64,000 bases of DNA, from assembly GCA_016200325.1 (NCBI GenBank), contig JACQEZ010000019.1:248001-312000 (forward strand), given 5' to 3'. Position 1 is the stretch's first letter, and every line of letters starts with the position of its first letter. This stretch comes from Candidatus Manganitrophaceae bacterium (GTDB lineage: Bacteria > Nitrospirota > Nitrospiria > SBBL01 > Manganitrophaceae). The position numbers and the translations under genes were made by a program. Of the stretch, positions 44,798-54,620 are shown piece after piece. A model generated the notes under the pieces. It worked only from the letters and a program-made list of their open reading frames with translations, had not been told where the DNA came from and searched no databases.

Positions 44798-44945
44798 CTC
44801 TTTCCCTCCTTAAAGTTTAATTCAATGTTTATGGCCCGCCTCTCCTCCGGCCTCCTCCGCCCATAGAACTCTTCGGCGCGGGTGTGTGATAATTTAGGAA
44901 AAGCGCTGTAATACGAAAATAGAGCCTTTACAACGGAGGTGGTCG

Positions 44946-45389
44946 ATGGAACGATTCTTAAATAGATACTCTCCCGATGTCTATGCCCTGCTGAGAATCA
45001 TCGCGGGGTTGATGTTTGCCCTGCACGGCATGCAGAAGCTCTTCGGCTGGCCGGGGGGGAAACCCCCGGTGCCGATCGCATCGTTGATGGGTCTGGCGGG
45101 GCTGATCGAGGTGATCGGCGGGCTGATGATTGCGTTCGGCTTCCTCGCCGGATCGGCCGCTTTCATCGCCAGCGGTGAGATGACGTTCGCCTACTTCATC
45201 GCCCACGCGCCGCACGGTTTCTTCCCCATCCTCAATCAAGGCGAGGTGCCGGTCCTTTACGCATTTCTCTTCCTCTACATCGCCACACAAGGCTCGGGGA
45301 TCTGGAGTGCCGATGCACTGATCCGGCCGAGATCGGCGAACCACCGGCCGCCGAATATCAGACCGCTCCGCTCCCAGCGCTCGGCTTAG
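44946..45389 (+). CDS. DoxX-family membrane protein
   Basis: This 147-residue protein has four helices and the DoxX signature ALLRIIAGLMFALHGMQKLF followed by GLIEVIGGLMIAFGFL. It belongs to a family linked with quinone and sulphur/thiosulphate redox chemistry in other organisms; no redox partner is adjacent. GGAGG lies before the ATG. The basic C-terminal tail is flexible. Confidence 0.9.
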   Translation: MERFLNRYSPDVYALLRIIAGLMFALHGMQKLFGWPGGKPPVPIASLMGLAGLIEVIGGLMIAFGFLAGSAAFIASGEMTFAYFIAHAPHGFFPILNQGEVPVLYAFLFLYIATQGSGIWSADALIRPRSANHRPPNIRPLRSQRSA

Positions 45390-45423
45390 ATGCGGGACGC
45401 CCGCCGGCGGAGAGAACGAAAAA

Positions 45424-45452
45424 GCCGTGGCCGGAATCACCCCGACCACGGC
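45424..45452. terminator. Hairpin between the DoxX gene and Ser/Gly-rich protein B
   Basis: GCCGTGGCCGG and CCGACCACGGC are 11-bp arms with one mismatch. It is convergent between the two genes and similar in core (GCCGTGG/CCACGGC) to the hairpin behind Ser/Gly-rich protein A. Confidence 0.5.
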
Positions 45453-45475
45453 CATTGGTTCGCGGCCAAACTCGA

Positions 45476-45931
45476 TTAACGGGTCCCGCCGCTGGAGGAA
45501 CCATTGGAGCTGCCGCCCATACTGCCACCGCTCGAAGAGCCGCCCGACATGCCGCCGCCGCTGGAAGAGCCGCCTGATCCGGAACTTCCGTTGCCGGTGC
45601 TGGCACAGGGATCGGTCTTACTCGAGCTCGATCCGCTCCCGCCCGACCCGGACGAGGAGCCGCTTCCGCCCGAGCCGCTCATACCGCCGCCGGAGGAGCT
45701 TCCGCCCATGCTACCGGAAGAGCTACCATTTGATCCGGAAGAACTTCCACCGGAAGAAGAGCTCCCTCCCATGCCCGGAGGGCAGTTGGTGCTCCCGCCG
45801 GACCCTTTATCCATTGAGCTTCCGCCCGACGAAGAACCGCCGCTCGAGGTTTGTCCAAAAGCGGCCGGCCCGCTGAAGGCGACCAGCGCCAGGATAGAGA
45901 ACGCAATTCCAAACTGATATACTTTTTTCAT
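45476..45931 (-). CDS. Secreted Ser/Gly-rich low-complexity protein B
   Basis: This 151-residue protein has a signal peptide (MKKVYQFGIAFSILALVAFS...FGQTSS) and a mature chain that is nearly all Ser and Gly with two Cys motifs (STNCPPGMGG, KTDPCASTGN). It is a paralogue of the 135-residue protein near 37 kb. AAGGAGG before the ATG marks the start; a frame open 40 codons further upstream is not coding. A plausible surface or matrix protein; no known family. Confidence 0.75.
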   Translation of the reverse strand: MKKVYQFGIAFSILALVAFSGPAAFGQTSSGGSSSGGSSMDKGSGGSTNCPPGMGGSSSSGGSSSGSNGSSSGSMGGSSSGGGMSGSGGSGSSSGSGGSGSSSSKTDPCASTGNGSSGSGGSSSGGGMSGGSSSGGSMGGSSNGSSSGGTR

Positions 45932-46084
45932 GATGTAACCTCCTTCATTCTGACTTGAGTGGTCTGCTGCTTGTTGTTTCCATGAACCGTCGCACATCCC
46001 CCCTGATGCGACATTCCGGCCGATGATCCGCCCTATCATTAATGATATCAATGTAACCCAGGACGGTCCCCTGTTCGAACGCCT

Positions 46085-46960
46085 CTACGCTGCTTTTTGA
46101 ATTCGACTTGCAGGTACCTGAAAACGGTATGTCTCGCCGTGTTCGATATATTTCACCCGGCTCTCCAACCCGGCGGCGGTGACCGCTTTTTTAAAATCCG
46201 CCAGGGGAGACTTAAATACACCATAGTCGTTGTAATGAATCGGAACAACCTCGCGCGGCTGGATGATCCCGATCGCCTTCACCCCTTGCTCGGCATCCAT
46301 CGTCAGCAGCAGCCCCATGATCCGCGTTCCGCCGAGATGAAAGACACCGAGGTCAATTTCAGGATATCGCTTTGGGATTTCCTTCAGGTCGTCAAAGAGA
46401 AGCGTATCCCCGGTGATATAGAGACGAAGAGCGGTCTGCCCTTCATCCGGCTGAAACTCCAGCAAGCTTCCCATCACCGACGGGAGAAGATTCTCGACTA
46501 CCGGCGGACCATGCCGGCCCGGCATCGAGGTAATCTTCACCCGCGCGCCGTGCTTCTCCACCGCCACCGCCTCCCATGTGTCGAGCGCCGTCGGCGCCTG
46601 GAACCCTTTGTCCCTTAATTTCCCGGCGGCTTCCCGGGTGGTGACAATCGGCAGATCTTTTCGAAGCTTCTCCTCGGCGACCTGGTCAAAGTGGTCGCCG
46701 TGATAGTGCGACAGGATGCAGAAGTCGATCGGCGGCAGATCTTCGATGCGTATCGCCGGCTCGGTCAGCCGCTCGGCGGTCAGGCCATAGCCGAGATGGA
46801 CATGGTCTCCCGCATGAACGAAGTTGGGGTCGGTCAGGATGGTAAAGCCGGCATAACGTAGAAGAACGGTGGCGGTTCCGATGAAAAAGAGCGAGCCCTC
46901 GGTAAAGTCGAGAGGGGTCTCTTGAGATGAAGCAAGGTGGATTTGATTGAGGTCGGGCAT
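46085..46960 (-). CDS. MBL-fold metal-dependent hydrolase (UPF0173/UlaG-like)
   Basis: This 291-residue cytosolic protein has the metallo-beta-lactamase motif LSHYHGDHFD (H85, H87, D89, H90). Further ligands include the GRHGPP and GDTLLFDD positions, and a C-terminal IPIHYNDYGVFKSP. This is the UlaG/UPF0173 layout. Substrate unknown. GGGAG before the ATG at MPDLNQ supports the chosen start. Confidence 0.9.
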   Translation of the reverse strand: MPDLNQIHLASSQETPLDFTEGSLFFIGTATVLLRYAGFTILTDPNFVHAGDHVHLGYGLTAERLTEPAIRIEDLPPIDFCILSHYHGDHFDQVAEEKLRKDLPIVTTREAAGKLRDKGFQAPTALDTWEAVAVEKHGARVKITSMPGRHGPPVVENLLPSVMGSLLEFQPDEGQTALRLYITGDTLLFDDLKEIPKRYPEIDLGVFHLGGTRIMGLLLTMDAEQGVKAIGIIQPREVVPIHYNDYGVFKSPLADFKKAVTAAGLESRVKYIEHGETYRFQVPASRIQKAA

Positions 46961-47113
46961 CACACTCCCTTTGAGATAACGTTGCAACGATGATTTAAGC
47001 TTGGATGCGTCTCTGGGATCTTAAAAACTTTTCACTCATTTATCCTGAAATGAAGGAGAGAAGGCTGCTCTCCAGCCCTCTCTCCTTCGGGCTTCGGGGT
47101 GAGAGAGTCCCCT

Positions 47114-47653
47114 TTACTGACCCTGCATTCCATTCTTCGGGCTGCTGCTTCCCTGCTGGCTTTGAGCACCGCCGCTGCTCCCGCCGTTGCTCGATGATCC
47201 GCCATTTTGCTTGCCGCCTCCCATGCCGGGGCTCGACGAGCTGCTTCCCTGCGTCCCGCCGGATGAACTCCCACCGGAGGCGGCGCCTCCTTGACCGGAG
47301 CCCTGTCCTTGAACCCCCAGGGCGGCGAGCGTCTTCTGGTCCACCTGCCCGGTCGGCTGGATGCCCTCTTTCTGTTGAAACTTGCGCAGAGCCTCTTTTG
47401 TTTTCGGTCCCGACTTGCCGTCGACCGGACCGGCATCATAGCCTTGATCGTTCAATTTCTGCTGAACCTGCTTGATGGAGGAAGAACCGGTCGCGCCGCT
47501 CCCCTTCATCCCGCCTCCCCCTTGATCTCCGCCACTTTGGCTTCCTTGCTGACTGGGGCTGGTCGAGGACTGGGAGCTCGCTTGCTTTGCATAGACGGAG
47601 GAGACGAGGAACATTCCTGCGATCAAACTGATCGCGATTGTTTTGACCTTCAT
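47114..47653 (-). CDS. Secreted Gln/Ser/Gly-rich protein with a peptidoglycan-binding domain
   Basis: This 179-residue protein has a signal peptide (KTIAISLIAGMFLVSSVYA). A PG_binding_1 repeat occupies about 60-115, including VQQKLNDQGYDAGPVDGKSG and EALRKFQQKEGIQPTGQVD. Low-complexity Gly/Ser tails flank it. The same domain architecture recurs in the next gene but one. It likely anchors to cell-wall peptidoglycan while exposing low-complexity arms. AAGGAGG precedes the ATG. Confidence 0.82.
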   Translation of the reverse strand: MKVKTIAISLIAGMFLVSSVYAKQASSQSSTSPSQQGSQSGGDQGGGGMKGSGATGSSSIKQVQQKLNDQGYDAGPVDGKSGPKTKEALRKFQQKEGIQPTGQVDQKTLAALGVQGQGSGQGGAASGGSSSGGTQGSSSSSPGMGGGKQNGGSSSNGGSSGGAQSQQGSSSPKNGMQGQ

Positions 47654-47890
47654 AAGATACCTCCTTCTTATTTCTAGAAAGGACCCGGACGCCTGTCTTG
47701 GGGTTGGCACTCTGTGTTGCTCTTCCACTTCTTTGGATTATTTGGAATGAGCGCTGTTGAGTATTGGTATGAGTTTACCAAGCGGTCTCTTCGGCAATCA
47801 ATACAACCTGAAGTATTAATCACTTTGCAGGTAAGCGTTCTTACTGTGATGAAAGATACAATGGAGAGATGATGAAGCGCGGGCAAAAAA

Positions 47891-47918
47891 AGAGAAGGCT
47901 AAAAGCCTTCTCTTTTTA
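47891..47918. terminator. Intrinsic terminator, bidirectional
   Basis: AGAGAAGGCT and AGCCTTCTCT are perfect 10-bp arms with a 3-nt loop, with a T-run on the minus strand (and a shorter one on plus). It terminates the downstream-to-left minus-strand gene. Confidence 0.9.
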
Positions 47919-47941
47919 AAAAGATGCATTTGAATGACTGC

Positions 47942-48751
47942 TTACTGAGCGGAGCCGGACGATCCGCTTCCCTGGCCTGCATCTCCTTGCGAACTGCCGG
48001 CCGAAGGAACCTGACCGGAGCTGCCGCCGATGCTGGAATTTGGATCACCCCCTTGAACGCCGCTATTCGGCTGGCTGCTCCCCAGATCGGAACCGGACGA
48101 ACTGCTTCCTGGACTGTTTTGAATCGCGCCGCCCCCCATATCTGTGTTCGGCGGGGTCGCTCCCGGCTGAACACCGCCTTGGGATCCACTCCCCTGATCA
48201 GTGCTTCCCGGCTGACTGGCGCCGCCCCCTTGCTGGCTGCCGCTTTGGCCCTGGATACCGAGGGCCACCACGGTCTGCTGATCGACCTGTCCGGTCGGCT
48301 GGATTCCTTTTGCCTGCTGGAATTGACGAAGCGCCTCTTTCGTTTGAGGACCGAATTTGCCGTCGACCGGCCCGGCGGGGTAGCCCTGCTCATTCAGTTT
48401 TTGTTGAATCTGTTGCACGCCGGCCAAGCTGGCCCAGCCGCTCTCTTTATTCTGGCTGCCGCTCTGCATTGTCCCCGAGTTCGGGCCTTGCTGGTTGCGT
48501 CCCGCTCCGGAGCCCTGATCGGGGGTTGACGATCCGACACTCGGCTGGCTGCCCATGTCGGAGCCTTGCGGAGTGCCGCTTTGGATATCGCTGCTCGATT
48601 GGCCGCCGCCCATGTCACTTCCCGGCCGACCGCTCTGCTGCTGGTTCAGCCCTTGTTGGCTATTCCCCGGGTCGACACTCTGCTCGGCATAGCCCGAAGA
48701 AATCAAAAATCCGCTTGCGATCAATCCGACCGCAACTGTTTTCAGTTTCAT
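47942..48751 (-). CDS. Secreted Gln/Ser/Gly-rich protein with a central peptidoglycan-binding domain
   Basis: This 269-residue protein has a signal peptide (KLKTVAVGLIASGFLISSGYA) and a Gln/Ser/Gly-rich N-terminal arm. The PG_binding_1 module lies at about 112-165 (IQQKLNEQGYPAGPVDGKFG, EALRQFQQAKGIQPTGQVDQ), followed by a low-complexity C-terminal arm. Its PG module is about three-quarters identical to that of the neighbour. A strong terminator follows, and AAGGAGG precedes the ATG. Confidence 0.85.
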   Translation of the reverse strand: MKLKTVAVGLIASGFLISSGYAEQSVDPGNSQQGLNQQQSGRPGSDMGGGQSSSDIQSGTPQGSDMGSQPSVGSSTPDQGSGAGRNQQGPNSGTMQSGSQNKESGWASLAGVQQIQQKLNEQGYPAGPVDGKFGPQTKEALRQFQQAKGIQPTGQVDQQTVVALGIQGQSGSQQGGGASQPGSTDQGSGSQGGVQPGATPPNTDMGGGAIQNSPGSSSSGSDLGSSQPNSGVQGGDPNSSIGGSSGQVPSAGSSQGDAGQGSGSSGSAQ

Positions 48752-49248
48752 AATCAATACCTCCTTCGCTTACAAAAAATGGTCTTCTAAATTGTCTTCT
48801 ATTGATAATGCATGATCCCGCGTGGTGCGGGTGGTGTCCAACCGGCCTATTGAAGACTTCTCAGAATCAAGCCGGCTGTTGGTGTTTATTGATGTAGTGC
48901 TTAACACACGCCACCCCTCTTCATTACTGTAAGTTTAACAACATGCCGAAGACCAATCAATTAACCCGAAAGAGGGGAGCCCACCCCCAATGGTGGTAGA
49001 AAGAAACCGGTGGAAATCGCCCGGACAAGATCTCTATCATCACGTCAGGGTTGGGTCTCCATTGGGCATAGCGAGGGGAGGAGGGAAATATGAAAATTGC
49101 CGACGCTAGACGATCAGGAGCACTCCTCGTTCCAGGCATTCTCTTGCCAGGCATTTTCTTGCTTGAGTGAAAAGGACAATAAAAAAGGTGGAACCCCTGG
49201 GCCGTTATTGAACGAACATCCGCTCATCATTCAGAAAATCAAAAATAT
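48752..49248. other. Gene-poor stretch upstream of the GST-like gene
   Basis: About 500 bases with no supportable gene. It contains a tandem 15-bp near-repeat and several small inverted repeats. Expected promoters for the minus-strand PG-binding gene lie at its left edge. Confidence 0.35.
49132..49161 (+). repeat. Tandem near-perfect 15-bp repeat
   Basis: CCAGGCATTCTCTTG is followed directly by CCAGGCATTTTCTTG. Confidence 0.8.
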
Positions 49249-49278
49249 TTGACTTTCCGTGGACCATCTCGTTATATG
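49249..49278 (+). promoter_or_regulatory. Sigma-70-type promoter for the GST-like gene
   Basis: TTGACT and TATATG are separated by 18 bases. The start site would be near 49285, about 50 bases before the ATG at 49336. This fits that start rather than the upstream in-frame ATG, which would coincide with the promoter. Confidence 0.6.
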
Positions 49279-49335
49279 TATTATGAGTACGCCCATCCTT
49301 CAGATGAATGTGCAGATGAATGTGGAGAGATAGAG

Positions 49336-50268
49336 ATGCCTTTTCCCAAAGAACAAAACAAACAAGGCGAGTTCGTCCGGCAAGAAGATCGGTTTCGAGA
49401 GTGGGTCACCGCCGACGGCTCCTCCGGATACCCCGCCGAGCCGGGCCGCTACCATCTTTACGTCTCGCTCGCTTGTCCCTGGGCGCACCGAACGGTGATT
49501 ATCCGGAAGCTCAAGCGGCTGGAGAATGTCGTCGGGATGACTGTCGTCGATCCGGTGAGAGATGAAAAAGGATGGGCATTCCGCAACGGCCCCGGCTACT
49601 CCGAAGACCCGGTCAACGGCTTTCGCTATCTGAGCGAAGCGTATAAAAAGATGGACCCGACCTTCAACGATCGCGTCACCGTCCCGGTCCTCTGGGATAA
49701 GAAGAGCGGCCGGATCGTCAGCAATTCGGACGACGATATTTTAAGGATGCTGAACAGCGCGTTCAATGCGTTCACCGATGTGAAGGAAGATTTCTATCCC
49801 GAGCCGCTTCGCGCCGAGATCGACGAGATCAACGACGTTATCTATCCCAACATCAACGACGGCGTCTACCGGGCCGGCTTCGCGTCGAATCAAAAAGCGT
49901 ATGAGCGGGCGGTTCAGAAGCTTTTTGCTGCCCTCGATCAAATCGAAGCCCGGCTTTCAACGCAACGCTACCTGGTGGGACACCAGATCACCGAGGCCGA
50001 TTGGCGACTCTTCACCACGCTGATTCGTTTCGATGCCGTCTACGCTGTTCACTTCAAGTGCAACCTCCGCCGGATCGTCGATTACCCGGCGCTCTGGGGA
50101 TATCTGCGGGAGCTCTATCAATATGATGGAATTGCAGAGACGGTCGATTTCGACCAGATCAAACGCCACTATTATATGACGCACGAAGATATCAACCCGA
50201 CCCGGATCGTTCCGGTTGGACCGGTGCTCGATCTCACCTCGCCGCATGGACGGGAGGGGCTGAAATGA
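49336..50268 (+). CDS. Glutathionyl-hydroquinone reductase-like protein (YqjG/ECM4 family)
   Basis: This 310-residue omega-GST-like enzyme has the catalytic motif LACPWAHRT (C47), then VVGMTVVDPVRDE and the family block TVPVLWDKKSGRIVSNSDD. The C-terminal helical domain includes YAVHFKCNLRRI. These proteins remove glutathione from glutathionyl-quinones. The chosen start has GGAGAG upstream and a promoter immediately before; an in-frame ATG 29 codons earlier would overlap the promoter. The downstream hairpin lies between it and a convergent gene. Confidence 0.93.
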   Translation: MPFPKEQNKQGEFVRQEDRFREWVTADGSSGYPAEPGRYHLYVSLACPWAHRTVIIRKLKRLENVVGMTVVDPVRDEKGWAFRNGPGYSEDPVNGFRYLSEAYKKMDPTFNDRVTVPVLWDKKSGRIVSNSDDDILRMLNSAFNAFTDVKEDFYPEPLRAEIDEINDVIYPNINDGVYRAGFASNQKAYERAVQKLFAALDQIEARLSTQRYLVGHQITEADWRLFTTLIRFDAVYAVHFKCNLRRIVDYPALWGYLRELYQYDGIAETVDFDQIKRHYYMTHEDINPTRIVPVGPVLDLTSPHGREGLK

Positions 50269-50335
50269 AATACCCATTGGGTAACGATAAATGGGTCCAT
50301 CCTGCGCTGCCGAATTGAATTATGACGATGTAAAA

Positions 50336-50370
50336 GTGGTGGCCCGGAGCGGATCGTCCGGGCTCACCAC
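50336..50370. terminator. Hairpin between convergent genes
   Basis: GTGGTGGCCCGG and CCGGGCTCACCAC form a 10-13-bp stem with a bulge. No clear T-run. Confidence 0.5.
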
Positions 50371-50388
50371 GGTGAATTCTCCTATTCT

Positions 50389-53300
50389 CTATTTTTTATA
50401 AATGTTGAAGTAGTCATACTTCACATCGGCATTGTAGGCTTCAATCCCTGCCCCTCCGGACGCGATCTGTCCGGTTGAGCTATCGTCATAGTTGATCCTT
50501 TTTGACCCATCTAACCACACTTCCAGATGGACCGGGTTTGTCCCCTGCACGACCAACTCGACGGCATAGGCCGTACCCGACACAATCCCGGCCGCGTAGG
50601 GCGTTCCCAAAACGGTCCAGGTCCATCCGTTTCTTCGATAGAGGTAGACTTTTCCATCCGTGGCAATCTGGGCCGAATAGAGGTCCTTATCGAAGTTGAG
50701 CGAATCGTTGCTGCGGGCGACGATTCCGCTATAGAGAGAGCCGGGCGGAATGATTAAAGAGGACTTCACCGAATAATCATTCGTTCCCAGCGGTGGGACC
50801 ACCGACGCCCAGTTTCCGTTGCTCGGAGGCGTTCCGGAGGCCGCATAAATGCCGTCGGTGGTGAAGCTTCCATACCAGACCATCCAATTGGTTCCAAGAC
50901 CGCTGGTTCGATTGAAGTTGTCGCTAAAGATCGGCGGTGGGACCACTGCATTGAAATTGTCGAACCAGGTGGTATATGCCGCTGAGGCGAACGATTTGAT
51001 TCCGGCAAAACTGCCCGTAGAGAGAGACGAATCTGTAACGGCGATCGATGCTGTTGGTTCACCGTTAAAGAAGAGTTGTATCGTTCTCCCTTGCACCACC
51101 AATCGAATTGAATAGTAGGTGTTATAGGAGACCGTCTTGATTGCCTCACCCAACTTCGTTGCGGCGCCGCCGACCTTTTTGTAAAGGAAGACCTTTCCTA
51201 ACCCGACGTCTAGAAAGCCATAGTAAAAATTATTGCCATCCGACCATCGGGCCATGACCGTGCAGTTATTCCCGCTCGCAGTGACTTTACACTGGCTCGA
51301 GACATCCTGATCCAATCCGATCGGCGTAAGATACTGTGCTTCATTTGCGCCGGCCGCGGTGTTTCGGACTTCATTGTTGGAAATTTCAAAACCGCCTACA
51401 TATGAACCCCAACCCGACCCTAAGCTGGGACCCGGCCTCTGAAAACAGTCGGTCACGGGACAGGGGGCGGACGCAGCCACAGCGTTGAAGTTGTCGAAGG
51501 AGGTGATGAAAGCGACGTCGTTGTACGATTTAATTCCAGCGTAACTTCCGGCCGAGAGGGATGAATCGGTCGCAGTAATTTGCTGGCCGTTCACATAAGC
51601 GGTTAAAGAGGTTCCGCTCACGACAAACCGCAAGGTATAATCGGCCCCCCAATTCAGAGCGGGGCTTGCATTTTCGTCCGCACCGGCCAGCAGCGTCACC
51701 GTGCCGCCTACTTTTTTAAGAATGTAAATACCCTGCCGTCCCACGTCGATTTGAGTATAATAATAATTGTTTGGGTCGCTCCATCGTGCCATGACGCCGC
51801 AATTATTGCCGGTTCCCTGACCGCCCGAAGCGATATTGCATGTCACAGAAACATCCTGGTCCGTACCGATCGGCTGGGTAAATTGCGCCTCGTTCCAGGA
51901 GCCATCTGCGTTTCGAATCCGATTGCCGAAAATCTCAAGCTGAGGGACATATTCATTCCAACCCGACCCCAGATCGGTATTATCGGGCCGATTAAAACAA
52001 TCGGAAACCGGGCACGGTGGGGGATTCCCGACGGTGATGTTTGTCTGCTTCGAGCCGGTCGCACCTTGATTGTCGGTGACCGTCAGGGTCACAGTATAGG
52101 TGCCATCGGCGGCATAGGCATGATCAATCGTCGCGCCGGTGCCGGTTCCCGCGTCACCGAAATTCCACGCATAAGCGGCGATCGTCCCATCCGGGTCGGA
52201 AGAGGCGCTTCCATCGAAATGGAAGGTCCGTCCGGAAACCAGGGTTGACGTGAACTGGGCAACAGGAGGTTGATTGGTGATAACTGGATCCAGCTCGTCT
52301 GCCAGTCTCGCACGGGCATTCAGGATCCCCTTAGGGCCTGGGGGGCAATTCGTGCTGTTCGGATCTTTATTCCAGACAAAGGTATAAAACCTACATTGGG
52401 TATCACTAATATAGGGAGTAAAAATGTTATCTTGGATCCACGCTTTTCCGTTTGTCCCTTGCCCGTTTTTTTTCGCTTCGACAAGGGCCATATACTCATA
52501 ATCTTCGACCGCTTCGCGAAGCATCTTCAGACGGATGCTGGGAATCGCAATGTCGTGACTTCCTCCTATTTTGGCGACCGTGCCGGGATAGAAAAGGGTC
52601 CCATCCCCGTTTCCGCCGAAACAATAATTAGAAGCCCAGGGATCAGGGTGGACCGGAGCACATTTGCCTTGTTCATCTAAATAGTTATAGACGGTCTCAT
52701 AATAAAGCGTGGCCAGGGGCCCTGGCTGAGAATAAAACTGCGGATCGTCTGCGATTCGCCCGATCCGGTATTGAAAGGTAAGCCATTCGAACATCCGGCT
52801 GAACAGGTTCGGAAGGTCGGCCATGGGGGTTGCAAAATCGGTCTCTGAACCTTCGCAGCCGTGTTGAGTGCAGCCATGATACCACCAGAGCTCTTTGCCC
52901 AGGGCTGAAAGGATCGAATCATAGGATCCCCGATTGTTCGTCCCCGATTTATCATGCATAGCGCTCTCCGGAACAACCCAGGTATCGATGTAGGTGTGGG
53001 AGTCGGCTACCGAATGACCATTCGCTTGGAAACAGCTTTCCGCCTTTTCCTTGCTGGTCGTAACCATCATTGGGATGTCAATTTGATTGTCCTTGAACCA
53101 TTTTGATTTTGTGTAGAGTATATTTTGCCACTCGGTAACGTTACAGTTAGACGAAGGTTCGTCGACAAGGTAGTAGAACATAGACGACTTCCAACCATAG
53201 CGCGTAAACACATTCACATAATCATTGTAGTAGCTGGCGGAAGCGTGGCCGCTATTAAAGCTAAATCCATCCCGTACCCGGGCGAGTTGAACCTTGGCCC

Positions 53301-54267
53301 CCGGCAATTTTCCATTGGGAAGATCGGAACGGGTCGGATTGCTTGAATCTCCGCCGGTCAAAAAGTCATCATAGCGCTCATTGCAGTGCGGTGGAGGATT
53401 CTGCACGAAATTGGTAATGACTTTCTTGCTAGGATCATTCGGGTCGGGACCGAAGGTCGGCACTCTCCAGACAACCTGTTCATTTGACAGACGATGCAGA
53501 AGCAGCTCCTTCGTATACAGGCAGACGAGTTCGGTCTTTCTTAGATCGGTCGGTTCGGTAGTGCCGTCATGTCCGTACCATAAGGGAAGCGTCCCGACCG
53601 CCCAGGCCGTTTTAAGGGAGGGGGTGGAGGGAAGATCGATACTGCGCACGGTGAGCTGAATCGGGATGGTTGCTCTGCTTGTCCCTCCCACCGTCACGTT
53701 GACCGAGCCGGTATAGAGTCCTGCGGGTGTCGCGGGAGGCACATAGAGATCAATCCAAACCCCCTGCATTTGCCCAGACGGAACATCGAACGGAAAAGCG
53801 AAACGACCATTCGGGTCCCCCGGCACCTTGCGGGCCTCGAAGCTGTACTCATCCACTTTCGGCACCAATGCATCCGGCCAGAGTCCGGCTGATCCCTGAG
53901 TCGAGGAGGGATTGGTAATGTTAAGATAGTGCTCGCGGTAGATCATGACATTCTTCGGCGTTCCATTCGTATTTAATGCTGCAATGGTGTTGCCCCCACT
54001 GATCAGATCGGTCACTGTCACATCAACCGAACTGGCGGGACCGGCAATGAAAATTTGAAAAGGCTCGAATTCATTGCGAGCCGAAAAAAGCTTAACGGCT
54101 CCATTCGTACAGCCGCTCAGGTCGCATGAATTGCCGGGAGGAGGATCTGTTTTTTTAAGTTTAGCCAAGCCGTTATCCCACCAAACCTGATCGGCGTGGG
54201 CAACCGTCACGACGAAAAAAGTCCAGCTTGCCATCAAAAGGGAAACCCATCCATTCCACTTTTTCAT
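50389..54267 (-). CDS. Large secreted DUF4091 protein with PKD and three carbohydrate-binding-like modules
   Basis: This 1292-residue exported protein has a signal peptide ([17 protein letters not shown], then DQVWW). The first about 660 residues form a glycoside-hydrolase-like domain of the DUF4091 type, recognised by its C-terminal LRLKML[17 protein letters not shown] segment. A PKD domain (about 670-755: [29 protein letters not shown]) follows. Then come three beta-sandwich modules that begin [37 protein letters not shown] and [15 protein letters not shown] and share a GIKSY/GIEAY core. The layout suggests a carbohydrate-active exoprotein. A receiver-lacking sigma-54 activator is the next upstream gene. 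Confidence 0.85.
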   Translation of the reverse strand: MKKWNGWVSLLMASWTFFVVTVAHADQVWWDNGLAKLKKTDPPPGNSCDLSGCTNGAVKLFSARNEFEPFQIFIAGPASSVDVTVTDLISGGNTIAALNTNGTPKNVMIYREHYLNITNPSSTQGSAGLWPDALVPKVDEYSFEARKVPGDPNGRFAFPFDVPSGQMQGVWIDLYVPPATPAGLYTGSVNVTVGGTSRATIPIQLTVRSIDLPSTPSLKTAWAVGTLPLWYGHDGTTEPTDLRKTELVCLYTKELLLHRLSNEQVVWRVPTFGPDPNDPSKKVITNFVQNPPPHCNERYDDFLTGGDSSNPTRSDLPNGKLPGAKVQLARVRDGFSFNSGHASASYYNDYVNVFTRYGWKSSMFYYLVDEPSSNCNVTEWQNILYTKSKWFKDNQIDIPMMVTTSKEKAESCFQANGHSVADSHTYIDTWVVPESAMHDKSGTNNRGSYDSILSALGKELWWYHGCTQHGCEGSETDFATPMADLPNLFSRMFEWLTFQYRIGRIADDPQFYSQPGPLATLYYETVYNYLDEQGKCAPVHPDPWASNYCFGGNGDGTLFYPGTVAKIGGSHDIAIPSIRLKMLREAVEDYEYMALVEAKKNGQGTNGKAWIQDNIFTPYISDTQCRFYTFVWNKDPNSTNCPPGPKGILNARARLADELDPVITNQPPVAQFTSTLVSGRTFHFDGSASSDPDGTIAAYAWNFGDAGTGTGATIDHAYAADGTYTVTLTVTDNQGATGSKQTNITVGNPPPCPVSDCFNRPDNTDLGSGWNEYVPQLEIFGNRIRNADGSWNEAQFTQPIGTDQDVSVTCNIASGGQGTGNNCGVMARWSDPNNYYYTQIDVGRQGIYILKKVGGTVTLLAGADENASPALNWGADYTLRFVVSGTSLTAYVNGQQITATDSSLSAGSYAGIKSYNDVAFITSFDNFNAVAASAPCPVTDCFQRPGPSLGSGWGSYVGGFEISNNEVRNTAAGANEAQYLTPIGLDQDVSSQCKVTASGNNCTVMARWSDGNNFYYGFLDVGLGKVFLYKKVGGAATKLGEAIKTVSYNTYYSIRLVVQGRTIQLFFNGEPTASIAVTDSSLSTGSFAGIKSFASAAYTTWFDNFNAVVPPPIFSDNFNRTSGLGTNWMVWYGSFTTDGIYAASGTPPSNGNWASVVPPLGTNDYSVKSSLIIPPGSLYSGIVARSNDSLNFDKDLYSAQIATDGKVYLYRRNGWTWTVLGTPYAAGIVSGTAYAVELVVQGTNPVHLEVWLDGSKRINYDDSSTGQIASGGAGIEAYNADVKYDYFNIYKK

Positions 54268-54620
54268 CGAATTCTCTCCATTACACTTCCAGTTGTTAGA
54301 CGATCAGAGCCTTTGCCCTAATCAAAATTGGCTGGTTCCAGTGCAATGTCGAGACCGAGAGTTCACAGCTTCTTAATTTGGAATGAACGGATTCTTAATA
54401 AATCTATAAGCAACGGTAAAATCTGCTTTTATTTAGAAGGAGATCTGAACCGGTGAAAGATGGGATCGCCAAAGTCGATTCGTGGGATACCGGAAAAATA
54501 TTTCCGATCGATTTCAAATAAGGGGTATTAAAGAAGAGGGAGTCCACTCGATTAAATTGATTTTATAAAGGGATATATAACGTCGGAAAGAAACGAGACC
54601 GGCTGGAATATTTTTGCCGA
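54268..54620. other. AT-rich intergenic region between the exoprotein and sigma-54 activator genes
   Basis: About 350 bases of AT-rich DNA. I searched both strands for a GG-N10-GC sigma-54 element and did not find a convincing one; the exoprotein promoter is not recognisable. No coding frame of interest. Confidence 0.4.

Noticed and set aside
45504-45917. Pro/Glu/Leu-rich 137-codon plus-strand frame
   Set aside because: It is the complement of the Ser/Gly-rich gene, whose signal peptide and AAGGAGG start are on the minus strand.
54268-54620. Sigma-54 promoter of the exoprotein gene
   Set aside because: No GG-N10-GC with -24/-12 similarity was found on the correct strand, despite the adjacent sigma-54 activator.
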